From Geomonas oryzisoli (GTDB lineage Bacteria > Desulfobacterota > Desulfuromonadia > Geobacterales > Geobacteraceae): DNA of 64,000 bases. Below, piece after piece: positions 48,178 to 57,380 of the stretch. The translations under genes and the position numbers were made by a program. Every line of letters begins with the position of its first letter. Within the stretch, counting starts at the first letter, position 1. The stretch spans positions 1,397,501 to 1,461,500 of the forward strand of contig NZ_CP076723.1 of NCBI RefSeq assembly GCF_018986915.1. Reading direction: 5' to 3'. The notes under the pieces are model-generated. The model saw only the letters and a list, made by a program, of their open reading frames with translations, did no database searches and was not told the origin of the DNA.

Positions 48178-49400
48178 GGACCGTCCTGCTTTACGGGGGG
48201 GCGTCGGCGCTGGGATCACTCATCACCTTCGTAACAACGACGGTCCTGACGAGACTCACCAGCGCCGAGGTGTTCGGTCGCTATGCCATCATGCTCTCGA
48301 CGGCGCTGGTGCTTTCCTCGGTCGCGAGCGAATGGGTCAAGCAGTCGATCGGGAGGATGCTCCCGGGGGCGGGGGAGCGGGAGGCGTCGGCGGTGGTTGC
48401 GGCCGCAGTCGTCTTTCTCGCCGTGGTGGCCGGCGCGGGTGCGGTCGTGGCTCCCGTGTCCATGTTGTTCGATGCGGGGGGAGGGACCGCCGCTGTCGCT
48501 GCCTTTACCTCGGGGCAGGCCGTCTTCGGCGTCGCCTCAGCCCTCTTGCAGGCCGGCGCCGTCGCCTCGGTGCTGAGCTGTGCGCTGGTTTTTGCCGCCG
48601 CGGCGAAGCTTGCCGGAGGGGTGATTGCCCTTTTATTGTGCGGAGCGGCCGCCAGCGGGCTCCTCGGCGGGAGTGCCGCGGGGCTGTGGTTCACCTCGGC
48701 GGCGATGCTGGTCTTCATCCTCCGCAAGTGGAGCGTGGACTGGTCCGCGCGTGAAGAAACCGTCAGGGTGCTGCGACAGATGGTCAACTACGGCACCCCC
48801 TTCATCTTCTGGTACCTGCTCTCACAGGTGCTGAACGTGGGTGACCGCTATGTGCTCCGTTACTTCGCAGGGGACTCCGTGGTCGGGCTTTATTCGGCGG
48901 GGTATTCCATCGCCTACGGCCTGGTTGCCATGTTGACCCTGCCCGTTTCCATGGCGACCTCCCCGAGAATGATGGCCGCCTGGAACGCCGGAGACCGCAA
49001 GGGTGCGGTGAAGCAATCCCTGCGCATCTCTTTGATGACCTTTGCCGCCTGCTCGGCGGTGGTGCTCGCTCTCGTCCTGTTCGCCGACACCGCTTCCGGC
49101 CTTTTCCTGGGGGCGAAGTTCCAGGGGTCCCAAAGCATCATGTGGATCGTGGCAATCGGCGCGGGGCTTTGGCAGACCTCCATCTTCTGGCACAAGATCT
49201 ACGAGTACACCAACCGGACCTGGGTCATGGTCGCCTTTTTGCTCATCGCCGCGGTCACCAACATAGGTTTCGACGTGCTGGTGGTGCCCAGCTATGGCAT
49301 GGCAGGTGCCGCGTGGGGCACGGTCGCCGGGTACGGCGTCTATGCGGCCCTCAATTTCGTTGCGGTCATGGCGTCGCTGCGGAGCCGGACATGGGCTTGA
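48165..49400 (+). CDS. Polysaccharide flippase (Wzx/MATE-like)
   Basis: 411 aa, about 12 membrane helices. GTG start within the end of wecB. Features of the polysaccharide transport protein family: GGASALGSLITFVTTTVLTR in helix 1, the N-terminal RYAIMLSTALVLSSVASEW, and the QVLNVGDRYVLRYFAGDSVVGLYSAGYSIAYG stretch, named here only as the family region at about 223-255. It should move lipid-linked repeat units across the inner membrane. Specific substrate unknown. Confidence 0.88.
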   Translation: MRKVRTVLLYGGASALGSLITFVTTTVLTRLTSAEVFGRYAIMLSTALVLSSVASEWVKQSIGRMLPGAGEREASAVVAAAVVFLAVVAGAGAVVAPVSMLFDAGGGTAAVAAFTSGQAVFGVASALLQAGAVASVLSCALVFAAAAKLAGGVIALLLCGAAASGLLGGSAAGLWFTSAAMLVFILRKWSVDWSAREETVRVLRQMVNYGTPFIFWYLLSQVLNVGDRYVLRYFAGDSVVGLYSAGYSIAYGLVAMLTLPVSMATSPRMMAAWNAGDRKGAVKQSLRISLMTFAACSAVVLALVLFADTASGLFLGAKFQGSQSIMWIVAIGAGLWQTSIFWHKIYEYTNRTWVMVAFLLIAAVTNIGFDVLVVPSYGMAGAAWGTVAGYGVYAALNFVAVMASLRSRTWA

Positions 49401-50590
49401 TGGCAGCGGCTTTCATACTGTTCTTTCTGGCGGCGGTCTGGGCGCGCAGCAGCGAGGGGGCTCCCATATCCGTCTTCACCCTCTCGTGGGCGGGGACCCT
49501 TGCCCTGTTTTCCCTTGACGGCGCCTTCGGGGTCATCGGGTACGACCCGCTCACCCTCGGCACCCTGACCACCACCGCGCTTGCCCTTGCCATGGTCCTT
49601 TGTGGCTGGTTCTTCGCTCCCAAGGCAGCCGTCGAGGCGGCCGCCGCGGAGCGGGTCGACTCCCTGCGCCTGCCGTGGGTGCTGTTCGCCCTCTGCACGG
49701 TGGGATACCTGCTTTACATGAACCAGGTCGTGCATCTGTGCAGCGGCAAGACCGTGGCCGGGTTTTTCCTCAAGTGGAATTTCGAGGAGACCACAGGGGA
49801 TCTCAAGGAGTTCGGCGGCATTTCCGGCCGTCTCGCGGTACTGCCCGCCATTGCCATCCCGCTCAACATATACCTGATGGGGAGGCGGCAGCAGCGAGAC
49901 AGGATGCTGGCCCTGCTGACCTTCATCGAATTTCTGTATCTCGTGTCGCCCCGGCGCGCCCTCATCCTGCAGACCATCGTGAGCAGTGTCTTCGTCCATG
50001 TTTTCGTGAAGGGGTTGACGCCGCGCATGGTCCGGTCCATGGTCGGCGGCGCAGCCGCCATGGTGCTGCTTTTCGCCCTGACCCAGGTCGGGCTCAACAA
50101 GGCCAGCGGAGGGGTGGGGGTCGGACTCAATTCGGCCTACGTCTACCTGACCTCCAACCTCCCCATTTTCCAGGAACTGACCAAGAACTCCCAGGACACC
50201 AACGGCGAGTACGTGCTGAACATCCCCTTAAGAGTCACCAATAAGCTGGGTTTCAACAAGGCACCGGACCTGAGCATCCCGTTCGTGAAGGTGCCCGTGG
50301 AGGGGAATACCGCCCCCTTTTTCTACTACCCTTATCGCGACTGGGGGGTGGCCGGCGTGGTGGTGCTGTCGTGGATCATCGGTTTCGCCACAGCGACGGT
50401 ATATAACCGCAAGGAACGCGGTGCCGCCTGGGTGCTCGTCTCCGCGTTTTGCACCACGGCGATGGTCTTTTCCGTCCGGGAAAACATCTTCATCACCTAC
50501 CAGTTCTGGTACTGCGCTGCGGTCGCCGCCCTGCTCGGCACTGTTTTGAGGCAGCGGCCAGTCGTCACCGCCCCGAGGATCGAAGCATGA
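49391..50590 (+). CDS. Putative O-antigen/polysaccharide polymerase (Wzy-like)
   Basis: 399 aa with about ten membrane helices and a large periplasmic loop (about 265-330: NLPIFQELTKNSQDTNG to VPVEGNTAPFFYYPYRDWG). The TM pattern, the loop ending in PYRDWG, and the position between flippase and glycosyltransferases fit oligosaccharide repeat unit polymerases, which show little sequence conservation. Start ATG at 49391 (overlapping the flippase by 10 bases, GGAG at 6) is preferred over 49400. Confidence 0.8.
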   Translation: MGLMAAAFILFFLAAVWARSSEGAPISVFTLSWAGTLALFSLDGAFGVIGYDPLTLGTLTTTALALAMVLCGWFFAPKAAVEAAAAERVDSLRLPWVLFALCTVGYLLYMNQVVHLCSGKTVAGFFLKWNFEETTGDLKEFGGISGRLAVLPAIAIPLNIYLMGRRQQRDRMLALLTFIEFLYLVSPRRALILQTIVSSVFVHVFVKGLTPRMVRSMVGGAAAMVLLFALTQVGLNKASGGVGVGLNSAYVYLTSNLPIFQELTKNSQDTNGEYVLNIPLRVTNKLGFNKAPDLSIPFVKVPVEGNTAPFFYYPYRDWGVAGVVVLSWIIGFATATVYNRKERGAAWVLVSAFCTTAMVFSVRENIFITYQFWYCAAVAALLGTVLRQRPVVTAPRIEA

Positions 50591-51816
50591 AAATTTTGAT
50601 GATTGCCCAAGCGTTCGCGCCAGTCGGGGGGTCGCATGCCGTCCGGGTGACCAACGTCGTCAAGGCGCTCTCGGAGATGGGGCACGAGGTGACCGTCCTC
50701 TCCGCTACCTCCGGTAACCACAAGCCCGAGACGGACCTGGACCTTTTGAGGAAGGTTCCCGCCTCGGTCAGGGTGATTCGGGCCTTCCACGGGCCGATGC
50801 ACGAGATGATGTACCGTAAACCGTGCAGGGCCGGCGGGGGCACGGGCTCGTCGACCAAAGGGCTCAAAGGGTTGCTCTGCCCCGACACCTACATCGAATG
50901 GTTTCCCTTCGCCCTTTGCCAACTCCTCAGGCTGGCGAGGCGGTACCGCCCGGACGTCATCGTGAGCTCGGCATCTCCTTACACCTCGCACCTGGTCGGG
51001 CTGGCGGCAAAGCGCCTCTTCGGCGTGCCGTGGGTTGTGGACAGCGGTGACCCATGGGTTTACGAGCCCATGCACCAGCGCACCGGATGGCGCTTGCTGG
51101 TGGAGAGGCGAATGGAGAGTGCGGTGCTGAACAACTGCGACTGGTTCACCGTCACAACCGGCCCCACCCTCGAGCTCTACGCCGAAACCTATCCCGTGAC
51201 CATCGGTAAGACGTCGGTCATTTCCATGGGCTTCGCACCGGAAGACTACCCGGAGAGGGATGCTGCCGGCACGGGCGCATTCCGCTTCGTCCATACGGGC
51301 CGCCTGACCGCGCACCGCGACGGCTCGTCGTTTCTTGCCGCCGTGGCCCAGATGCAGGATGAACTAAGGGGCCGGGCGGAGTTCCATTTTTACGGCGGCA
51401 TCCCCGCGCCGATGCTCGAACAGGCGCGGCAGGAGGGGATTGCCGATCTCCTCGTCGATGGCGGCTGGCTTCACAACAGTGAGTGCATGTCCGCGTTGAG
51501 AAATGCGGGAGCCCTCCTGCTGTTCGGCAACAGCAACGCCATCCAGGTGCCGGGTAAATTGTTCAATTACCTGGGAAGCGGTACCCCGCTGTTGTATCTC
51601 AAGAACCACGCGCACCGGGAGGATGCCTGCGCCGAGATCATCGGCCGGTACCCCTGCGCGGCCGCGGCAAATGACGTCGGGGCCGTCAAGGACGCCATCC
51701 GGACCGCCATGACGCTGACGCGCGGCGAAGGATGCGGTGGCGAGCACTCGTGGACCTCAAAAGCGGCCGCATTTCAGGAGATCTTCGCCGGTTTGGTACA
51801 GCCGAGGTCCAGGTGA
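50587..51816 (+). CDS. Glycosyltransferase (GT-B, family 4-like)
   Basis: 409 aa. Starts in the stop of the polymerase gene (ATGA). The N-terminal Rossmann-like domain has LMIAQAFAPVGGSHAVRVTN and VIVSSASPYTSHLVGLAA; the second has FRFVHTGRLTAHRDG and QVPGKLFNYLGSGTPLLYL, where the E-x7-E pattern is replaced. It should add a sugar to the lipid-linked repeat unit in the cytoplasm. Sugar specificity cannot be read. Confidence 0.85.
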   Translation: MKILMIAQAFAPVGGSHAVRVTNVVKALSEMGHEVTVLSATSGNHKPETDLDLLRKVPASVRVIRAFHGPMHEMMYRKPCRAGGGTGSSTKGLKGLLCPDTYIEWFPFALCQLLRLARRYRPDVIVSSASPYTSHLVGLAAKRLFGVPWVVDSGDPWVYEPMHQRTGWRLLVERRMESAVLNNCDWFTVTTGPTLELYAETYPVTIGKTSVISMGFAPEDYPERDAAGTGAFRFVHTGRLTAHRDGSSFLAAVAQMQDELRGRAEFHFYGGIPAPMLEQARQEGIADLLVDGGWLHNSECMSALRNAGALLLFGNSNAIQVPGKLFNYLGSGTPLLYLKNHAHREDACAEIIGRYPCAAAANDVGAVKDAIRTAMTLTRGEGCGGEHSWTSKAAAFQEIFAGLVQPRSR

Positions 51817-52910
51817 AAATCCTCGCCTTGACCAAATATGACCGAAACGGCGCCAGCAGCAGGCTGCGGACCTACCAGTTCCTCCCGCACCTCGAGCGGG
51901 CGGGGTGCGAGGTCACGGTGTCGCCGCTTTTCGGCAAAGAGTACCTGGCCGCCATGTATGCGGGGAGAAAGCCGCGTGCCTTCTACCTCGCTTTGCGGGC
52001 ATACCTGCAGCGCCTGAAGGTAACCCTTGCCACGCGCCGCTACGACCTGGTCTGGATCCAGAAGGAGGCCTTTCCCTTCCTGCCGCCCGTGCTGGAGCGG
52101 ATTCTGGTCGCGCAGGGGATCCCCTATGCGGTCGATCTCGACGACGCCATCGCGCACGTCTACGACCAGCACAGGCTCTTCCCGGTCCGTGCGGCGCTGG
52201 GAGGCAAGATCCCCACGGTGATGGCCAACGCAGCTCTCGTGATCGCGGGCAATGCCTATCTGGCGGAGCAGGCGCAGCGCTCGGGAGCCCGCAACATAAG
52301 CGTGATTCCGACCGTGGTGGACCTGCACAGGTACCCGCTCCTCGACGCTGCTCCCCGCGGCTCGAAGGAGATCCGGATCGGTTGGATTGGCACGCCATTC
52401 ACCTCGAAGTACCTCGACCTGGTGCACCCGGCGCTTAGGGACCTCGCCCGCACAACGCCCCTCAGGCTGGTCACCGTCGGGGGGGCTCCGTCGTTCGACG
52501 ACGTGCCGACGGAGTTCATCCCCTGGAGCGAGACGACCGAAGTCGACGCCCTGCGCAGCTTCGATCTGGGCATCATGCCCCTGCCCGACACCCCCTTCGA
52601 GAGGGGGAAGTGCGGGTACAAGCTGATTCAGTGCCTCGCCCTGGCCAAGCCGGTGATTGCATCCCCTGTCGGGGTCAACATAGAGCTCCTGACCGAAAAC
52701 CGTTGCGGGTTGCTGGCGCACAGCGACGCCGAGTGGACCGCCGCCATCGGCGCGTTGCTTTCATCGGAACTGAGGCGCGAGATGGGGCATGCGGGCCGGG
52801 CGGCGGTGGAAGCGAAGTACTCCCTTCAGTCCGTCGGGGACGAACTGGCAGAGACACTCCGGCGGACCGTCCGGGATGCAGCAAAGAGGAGGGTAGATGC
52901 AGCCCGTTAA
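51813..52910 (+). CDS. Glycosyltransferase (GT-B, family 4-like)
   Basis: 365 aa from the GTG at 51813, which overlaps the preceding TGA. MKILALTKYDRNGASSRLRTY at the N-terminus, the DLDDAIAHVYD region, IRIGWIGTPFTSKYLD at the domain junction, and FERGKCGYKLIQCLALAKPVIASP at the donor site are typical of this GT-B subgroup. Second of three glycosyltransferases; the frame extends upstream only as a shadow. Confidence 0.85.
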   Translation: MKILALTKYDRNGASSRLRTYQFLPHLERAGCEVTVSPLFGKEYLAAMYAGRKPRAFYLALRAYLQRLKVTLATRRYDLVWIQKEAFPFLPPVLERILVAQGIPYAVDLDDAIAHVYDQHRLFPVRAALGGKIPTVMANAALVIAGNAYLAEQAQRSGARNISVIPTVVDLHRYPLLDAAPRGSKEIRIGWIGTPFTSKYLDLVHPALRDLARTTPLRLVTVGGAPSFDDVPTEFIPWSETTEVDALRSFDLGIMPLPDTPFERGKCGYKLIQCLALAKPVIASPVGVNIELLTENRCGLLAHSDAEWTAAIGALLSSELRREMGHAGRAAVEAKYSLQSVGDELAETLRRTVRDAAKRRVDAAR

Positions 52911-54051
52911 ACTCCTGTTCGTATCGAATACCTCGTACTATCTCTACAACTTCAGGAGAGGCCTTCTTACCGCCTTGCGGGAGCGGGGATACGACGTCGT
53001 CGTCGCGGCGCCGCAGGACGGCTACTCCGAAAAGATCGCGGCGCTGGGATTTCAGTTCCTCCCGATTCGCCATCTGGACCGCAAGGGGATGAATCCGGTC
53101 AAGGACTTGCGCCTCATGCTGGAACTCTACGGACTGTACCGCGACGCCAGGCCGGACGTGGTGTTCACCTTCACCATCAAACCCAACATCTACGGCGGGT
53201 TCGCCGCGGCACTGGCGGGAGTCAAGGCCGTGAGTACGGCGACCGGGTTGGGGCATTCCTTCAGCAGGAAGGGAATACTCAACAGCATCGTGAGGGGGCT
53301 GTACCGCCTATCGAGCGCGGGCAACGAAAACGTCGTCTTTCAAAATCAGGACGATATGGACCTCTTCGTGTCGGGAAGACTGGTGAGCGCAGGCAAGGCG
53401 CTGCGATCACCGGGGTCGGGGGTGGACCTGTCCCACTTCACCTGCAGCGGCAAACCGGCGGGACCCCCGCGTTTCATCCTCGTCAGCAGGATGCTGAGGG
53501 AAAAGGGGGTGCTGGAGTTCGCCGCCGCGGCCGCCATGGTCAGGAAAGAACACCCCGAGGTCACGTTCTGCCTTCTGGGTCCCATCGACAAGGGCAACCC
53601 CTCTGCCGTCACCCGGGAGGAACTGGAGGCGTTCGAAAAGTCAGGGGACGTAATGTACCTGGGGGAGACGGAGGATGTCCGTCCCTTCATAGAAGGCGCC
53701 AGTGCCGTGGTGCTCCCGTCGGTTTACCGCGAGGGGGTCCCAAAGATCCTTCTGGAAAGCATGGCCATGGGGAAGCCGATCATCACCACGGATTCCGTCG
53801 GCTGCAAGGAAACCATCGATGACGGTCGTAACGGCTACCTTCTGGAAAACAATTCTCCGGGGTGCATTGCGGACGCTGTGAAGAAGTTCCTCACGCTCTC
53901 CGAAGAGGGGCGGCACGCGATGGGGCAGGCCAGCCGGGAGAAGGCGCGCAGCGAGTTCGACGAGCGCATCGTCATCGCTTTGTACGGCAACATCGTCGCC
54001 GAAATCGTCAAAAACAGCAGGCTGTTCACAGCAGAAGCGGAGGTGGTCTGA
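52897..54051 (+). CDS. Glycosyltransferase family 4 protein
   Basis: 384 aa. N-terminal domain with LLFVSNTSYYLYNFRRGLL and VFTFTIKPNIYGGFAAALAG; C-terminal donor domain with FILVSRMLREKGVLEFA and the E-x7-E signature in YREGVPKILLESMAMG. Closest in pattern to WbpT/PglA-type and RfaB-like transferases that use UDP-sugars. Overlaps the previous gene by 14 bases. Confidence 0.9.
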   Translation: MQPVKLLFVSNTSYYLYNFRRGLLTALRERGYDVVVAAPQDGYSEKIAALGFQFLPIRHLDRKGMNPVKDLRLMLELYGLYRDARPDVVFTFTIKPNIYGGFAAALAGVKAVSTATGLGHSFSRKGILNSIVRGLYRLSSAGNENVVFQNQDDMDLFVSGRLVSAGKALRSPGSGVDLSHFTCSGKPAGPPRFILVSRMLREKGVLEFAAAAAMVRKEHPEVTFCLLGPIDKGNPSAVTREELEAFEKSGDVMYLGETEDVRPFIEGASAVVLPSVYREGVPKILLESMAMGKPIITTDSVGCKETIDDGRNGYLLENNSPGCIADAVKKFLTLSEEGRHAMGQASREKARSEFDERIVIALYGNIVAEIVKNSRLFTAEAEVV

Positions 54052-54052
54052 A

Positions 54053-55102
54053 ATGTTGTTGGTCGCCCTGATATCTATCATTACCGCGTTTTTTGGGGCA
54101 TGGGCGCTGGTTCCTTCACTCATTACGCTGGCGCAGGACTACGGCTTTACCGATACCCCCGACCACAGGAAAATTCACTCCGAGGCGATCCCGAGAATCG
54201 GTGGCGTTGCGATCTTCGCCGGTACCGTCATCGGCGTGCTCTCTTCCTGCAACAGCGACGAGCGTGTCGGGGGGTATTTGCTGGGCGGCTTCATCATCTT
54301 CATTTTAGGGCTCGTCGATGACAAAAGATCGCTGTCGGCGAACACGAAACTCCTGTGGCAGTTCGTGGCGGTGGTGATCATGCTCCGCGTGGGCGATCTG
54401 TCCTTGTTCACGCTGGACGACCTTCCTTTCAACGTCACCATCCCGATGGGGGTCGCCGGATGGCCCTTTACCGTGTTTTACGCGCTGTGTGTGATCAATG
54501 CGGTGAACCTGGTCGACGGGCTCGACGGTCTTGCAGGCGGAATAGGCATCATATCCGGTCTGGCAATGGCTTTTGTAGGCTACCTGTCCGGCAACGCGAT
54601 CGCGATGCTGCTCGCCCTCGCTCTTAGCGGTGCGACGATCGGTTTTTACCTCTTCAACCGGCACCCTGCCAAAATCTTCATGGGCGATTCCGGGAGCCTC
54701 TTCCTCGGCTACTCGCTGGCGACCCTGTCCGTCATGCTCGTGAAAAACCCGTCCCCGGTCGGCCTGACCATCCCGTTGCTGACGCTTCTCGTGCCCGTCG
54801 GCGATGTCTTCTACGTGGCGATAAGAAGAAAAGCCAACGGCGGGGCGATGTTTCAGCCGGACCGAACGCATATTCATCACCGCCTGCTGGGCAAAGGGCT
54901 GTCGCATCGCGCCGCGGTCCGCACCATACTCGGCTGCACCGTGCTCCTTGCGTTCCTAGCCATCGTGCCTCAGATACGCAGATGCGTCAGGCCCTCTTCC
55001 ATCAGCTACCTTGCCGGCGCAGCCCGTGAGACTCTCCGCTCTCATGGTGGACCGGCCGTCACCGCTATAGCCGATACATTCACCGAACGTCGGGGCGAGT
55101 AG
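54053..55102 (+). CDS. WecA/MraY-type phospho-sugar transferase (initiating)
   Basis: 349 aa membrane protein that should load a sugar-1-phosphate onto undecaprenyl phosphate. Family motifs are present: GLVDDKRSL, the catalytic NAVNLVDGLDGLAGG, MGDSGSLFLGYSLA and the histidine motif HIHHRLLGKGLSHR. After one helix that follows it (LGCTVLLAFLAIVPQI), the protein ends in about 45 non-membrane residues instead of the two or three helices I would expect, so the C-terminus looks short or altered. It ends the operon. Confidence 0.85.
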   Translation: MLLVALISIITAFFGAWALVPSLITLAQDYGFTDTPDHRKIHSEAIPRIGGVAIFAGTVIGVLSSCNSDERVGGYLLGGFIIFILGLVDDKRSLSANTKLLWQFVAVVIMLRVGDLSLFTLDDLPFNVTIPMGVAGWPFTVFYALCVINAVNLVDGLDGLAGGIGIISGLAMAFVGYLSGNAIAMLLALALSGATIGFYLFNRHPAKIFMGDSGSLFLGYSLATLSVMLVKNPSPVGLTIPLLTLLVPVGDVFYVAIRRKANGGAMFQPDRTHIHHRLLGKGLSHRAAVRTILGCTVLLAFLAIVPQIRRCVRPSSISYLAGAARETLRSHGGPAVTAIADTFTERRGE

Positions 55103-55200
55103 CCCCCCGGTAGCATCCCGGCAAAGAAAGAGGGCCGCACAGTGGTGGAGCGAGGGTGTCGGGAATACGAGCAGCGGAACCGGCAGCTCCGTTAGAGGAG

Positions 55201-56361
55201 CTACTTGGCCACGTTGTCTTCGAAGATGTTTCCCGTGGTCGGGATGGTGACGTGGATTTCGGGCGGGACTTGCTGCTGCTCGACGGTTGGGTACTGCGCA
55301 CCGGTGATGAGGTTGTGTCGCACCACGTTTCCCTGGGCGCCTGCGGCGAAGCGGATGCCGTTGACGTTGTTGCCGCCGATCGTGTTGTACTCGACCAGGT
55401 TGTCGTTGGTGCCAAGGTATCCCTTGATGCCGTCGCGTTGCCAGATGGTGTGATCGGAGGAGATGGAGTTGTAGCGGATGGTGTTTCTCGATGCCCCCCA
55501 CGCCATATGGATGCCCGTGGAACCGTATTCCCGTATGTCGTTCCATTCGGCAACGTTGTCATCTGCAGTCGGCGACATCAGGATGCCGCGGTGGCTGGTC
55601 CATGAGATGGAGTTTCCCGAGAGGGTGTTGCGGTTGGCGTTGTACAGCATGATGCCGTGTTTGCCGCCGTAAATCCGGCAGTTCAGGACCTTGTTGTCGA
55701 GGGTCGTCGCCGGCAGAGCCAGGGTGCGGTCCAGGCTCTCGTTGTAGAGCCCGTTGTACTGGTCCGCAGTCGCAGAAACCAGGCCGATCCCTACGAGCTC
55801 CTCGTCGACAGGGATTCCCGGCTCGCCGGCCATGACCGGATCGAGCTTCATGGTGACGGTCACCTGTTCGATGGTATTTCCCGTGCAGCCGTGGTGCAAC
55901 CGGATGCCAGAGGTTCGAGGCGAGTCGATGACGACGTTCGAGATGGTTGAGTCCGTGACATGGTCGAAAAATATCCCGCGCTGAGGAGAGTTGGGAGAGC
56001 GCTCGGCGTTGCAGCGGATACGCAGATTTTTTACGGTGATGTTCTTTGCGTGAGAGGCGGTGATGACGCCGAGGCTGTCGGAGCTGTCTCCCTGGGGGAC
56101 TTCGATCGTCGCACCGTGGCCGTCAAGGACGGTCCCCGAAGGGATGCTCAGCGGCTCGGTGTAGAGGTAAACCTGCCCCGCCGCGAGGTCGATGCGACCG
56201 CCGATCGGAACAAGGGCCGTCAAGGGTTGGCCGGGTAGGGACGAGGTGGGAACACTCCCGGACGGGGCTCCTGAGCAGCTCACCAGGGCAAGGGTGCTGG
56301 TGAGAGCGAGTACTCCTGCAGCGAACCGAAGGGTTATTCTGATAACCTCTGCTGTTCTCAT
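55201..56361 (-). CDS. Right-handed parallel beta-helix lipoprotein
   Basis: 386 aa. Lipobox LALVSC puts the acylated Cys at residue 29, so the protein sits in the periplasm or on the outer membrane. The mature part has repeated coils with NITVKNLRIRC, GIRLHHGCTGNTIEQV, GIMLYNANRNTLSGN and NTIRYNSISS, typical of pectate-lyase-like/NosD beta-helix proteins. Such proteins bind or cleave acidic polysaccharides. Convergent with the polysaccharide operon; a role in modifying that polymer is inference. Confidence 0.85.
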   Translation of the reverse strand: MRTAEVIRITLRFAAGVLALTSTLALVSCSGAPSGSVPTSSLPGQPLTALVPIGGRIDLAAGQVYLYTEPLSIPSGTVLDGHGATIEVPQGDSSDSLGVITASHAKNITVKNLRIRCNAERSPNSPQRGIFFDHVTDSTISNVVIDSPRTSGIRLHHGCTGNTIEQVTVTMKLDPVMAGEPGIPVDEELVGIGLVSATADQYNGLYNESLDRTLALPATTLDNKVLNCRIYGGKHGIMLYNANRNTLSGNSISWTSHRGILMSPTADDNVAEWNDIREYGSTGIHMAWGASRNTIRYNSISSDHTIWQRDGIKGYLGTNDNLVEYNTIGGNNVNGIRFAAGAQGNVVRHNLITGAQYPTVEQQQVPPEIHVTIPTTGNIFEDNVAK

Positions 56362-56825
56362 GAAGTCCTCCGTGGCCAGTGAAGTATATCAGGTAGTGTT
56401 TTTTTTGCAGATGATCTGGAAAAGAACTATCTCCACTATCTCTACGGAATCTTCTCCGGCTTCCTTCCCTCAGCGCCGTGACACGGCGACCCCTGTCAGC
56501 CTACCTTCGTCCGCCCAAGTTACCGCTACATCGTGCTGCGATGCTCATTGCCACTTATCGGTTTGACTCCATGTGATCTTAAGAGAGTCAGTTCGGGACA
56601 AAGTGCCGCAGGGGCTGTCGCTAAAGTACATGCCGTGGTCGGCAAGCGAGGATGTTCATACGAGATGGATTGGCTATGAGGAGTTGCGGGAACGACGTTG
56701 AGATCAAAAGATTACCACGCGGAGCGAGGGGGGGAAGATCCCGTATTCCCGATGTGGCTGGAAAGAAGAAGGGAACCCCGGTCGCGGGATTCCCTTTGCA
56801 TTGCCGGGGAGTCCGGTGCGGCGGC
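56362..56825. other. 464-bp gap upstream of the beta-helix gene
   Basis: Contains the promoter region of the beta-helix gene and the end of the FMN-binding gene. I see no gene. Near 56772-56800 a stem of GGGAA/TTCCC with an inner GC part could terminate the minus-strand FMN-binding gene. Confidence 0.5.
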
Positions 56826-57197
56826 CTACCAGGTCTGGGTTACCGAGATCGGGGTGACCGCCAGGGTGGCGCGCAGCCAGCTGAACTTCGATTTTAGTAG
56901 ATCGAAATCGGGTCCGGACGTTACAAATGCCGCGTCCCCCTTGATCAGAAAACCCGCGCCCGGTCCGTGTAGCCCCTGCACCTTGCTGCTCCCCACGGTG
57001 ATCAGCACTTCGGGGTTGAAGGCGACGTTGGCCTCGGTGCGGTTCATGTAGCCGGCGGGAATAAGGATGCGCCCCTCTTCGCAGATGCGGATGTAGCTGT
57101 TCCAGGTGTTGACAAGGTGCGGTCCGTCCTCTCCCAAGGTGGCGATGGCGGCCACGCCATCCTGTTTCAGAATTTCCAGCAGCTTCTCGGGTATCAT
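56826..57197 (-). CDS. Pyridoxamine 5'-phosphate oxidase-like FMN-binding protein
   Basis: 123 aa split-barrel protein. The start is the ATG at 57197 with AGGAGG 5 bases upstream; the open frame extends to 57347 without features. MIPEKLLEILKQDGVAAIAT, GPHLVNTWNSYIRI and ILIPAGYMNRTEANV match small members of the PNPOx-like family. Role unknown; some relatives bind FMN or F420. Confidence 0.8.
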   Translation of the reverse strand: MIPEKLLEILKQDGVAAIATLGEDGPHLVNTWNSYIRICEEGRILIPAGYMNRTEANVAFNPEVLITVGSSKVQGLHGPGAGFLIKGDAAFVTSGPDFDLLKSKFSWLRATLAVTPISVTQTW

Positions 57198-57380
57198 TAC
57201 TACCTCCTGTAGGTGATCTTGCTCAGCCAAACGGTGAGAATGGAAGATGTCCGACTCAAGGTAGTGGAAAATTGCCCCCGGGGACAGGGGCAGAATTGAA
57301 TATTGTTGTGGGTGCAGAAGACGCCCGCCTCGGCAGGTGTGGAACAACCCGGCCGGCCGGGGCGAGACCTGGTGTCGGGC

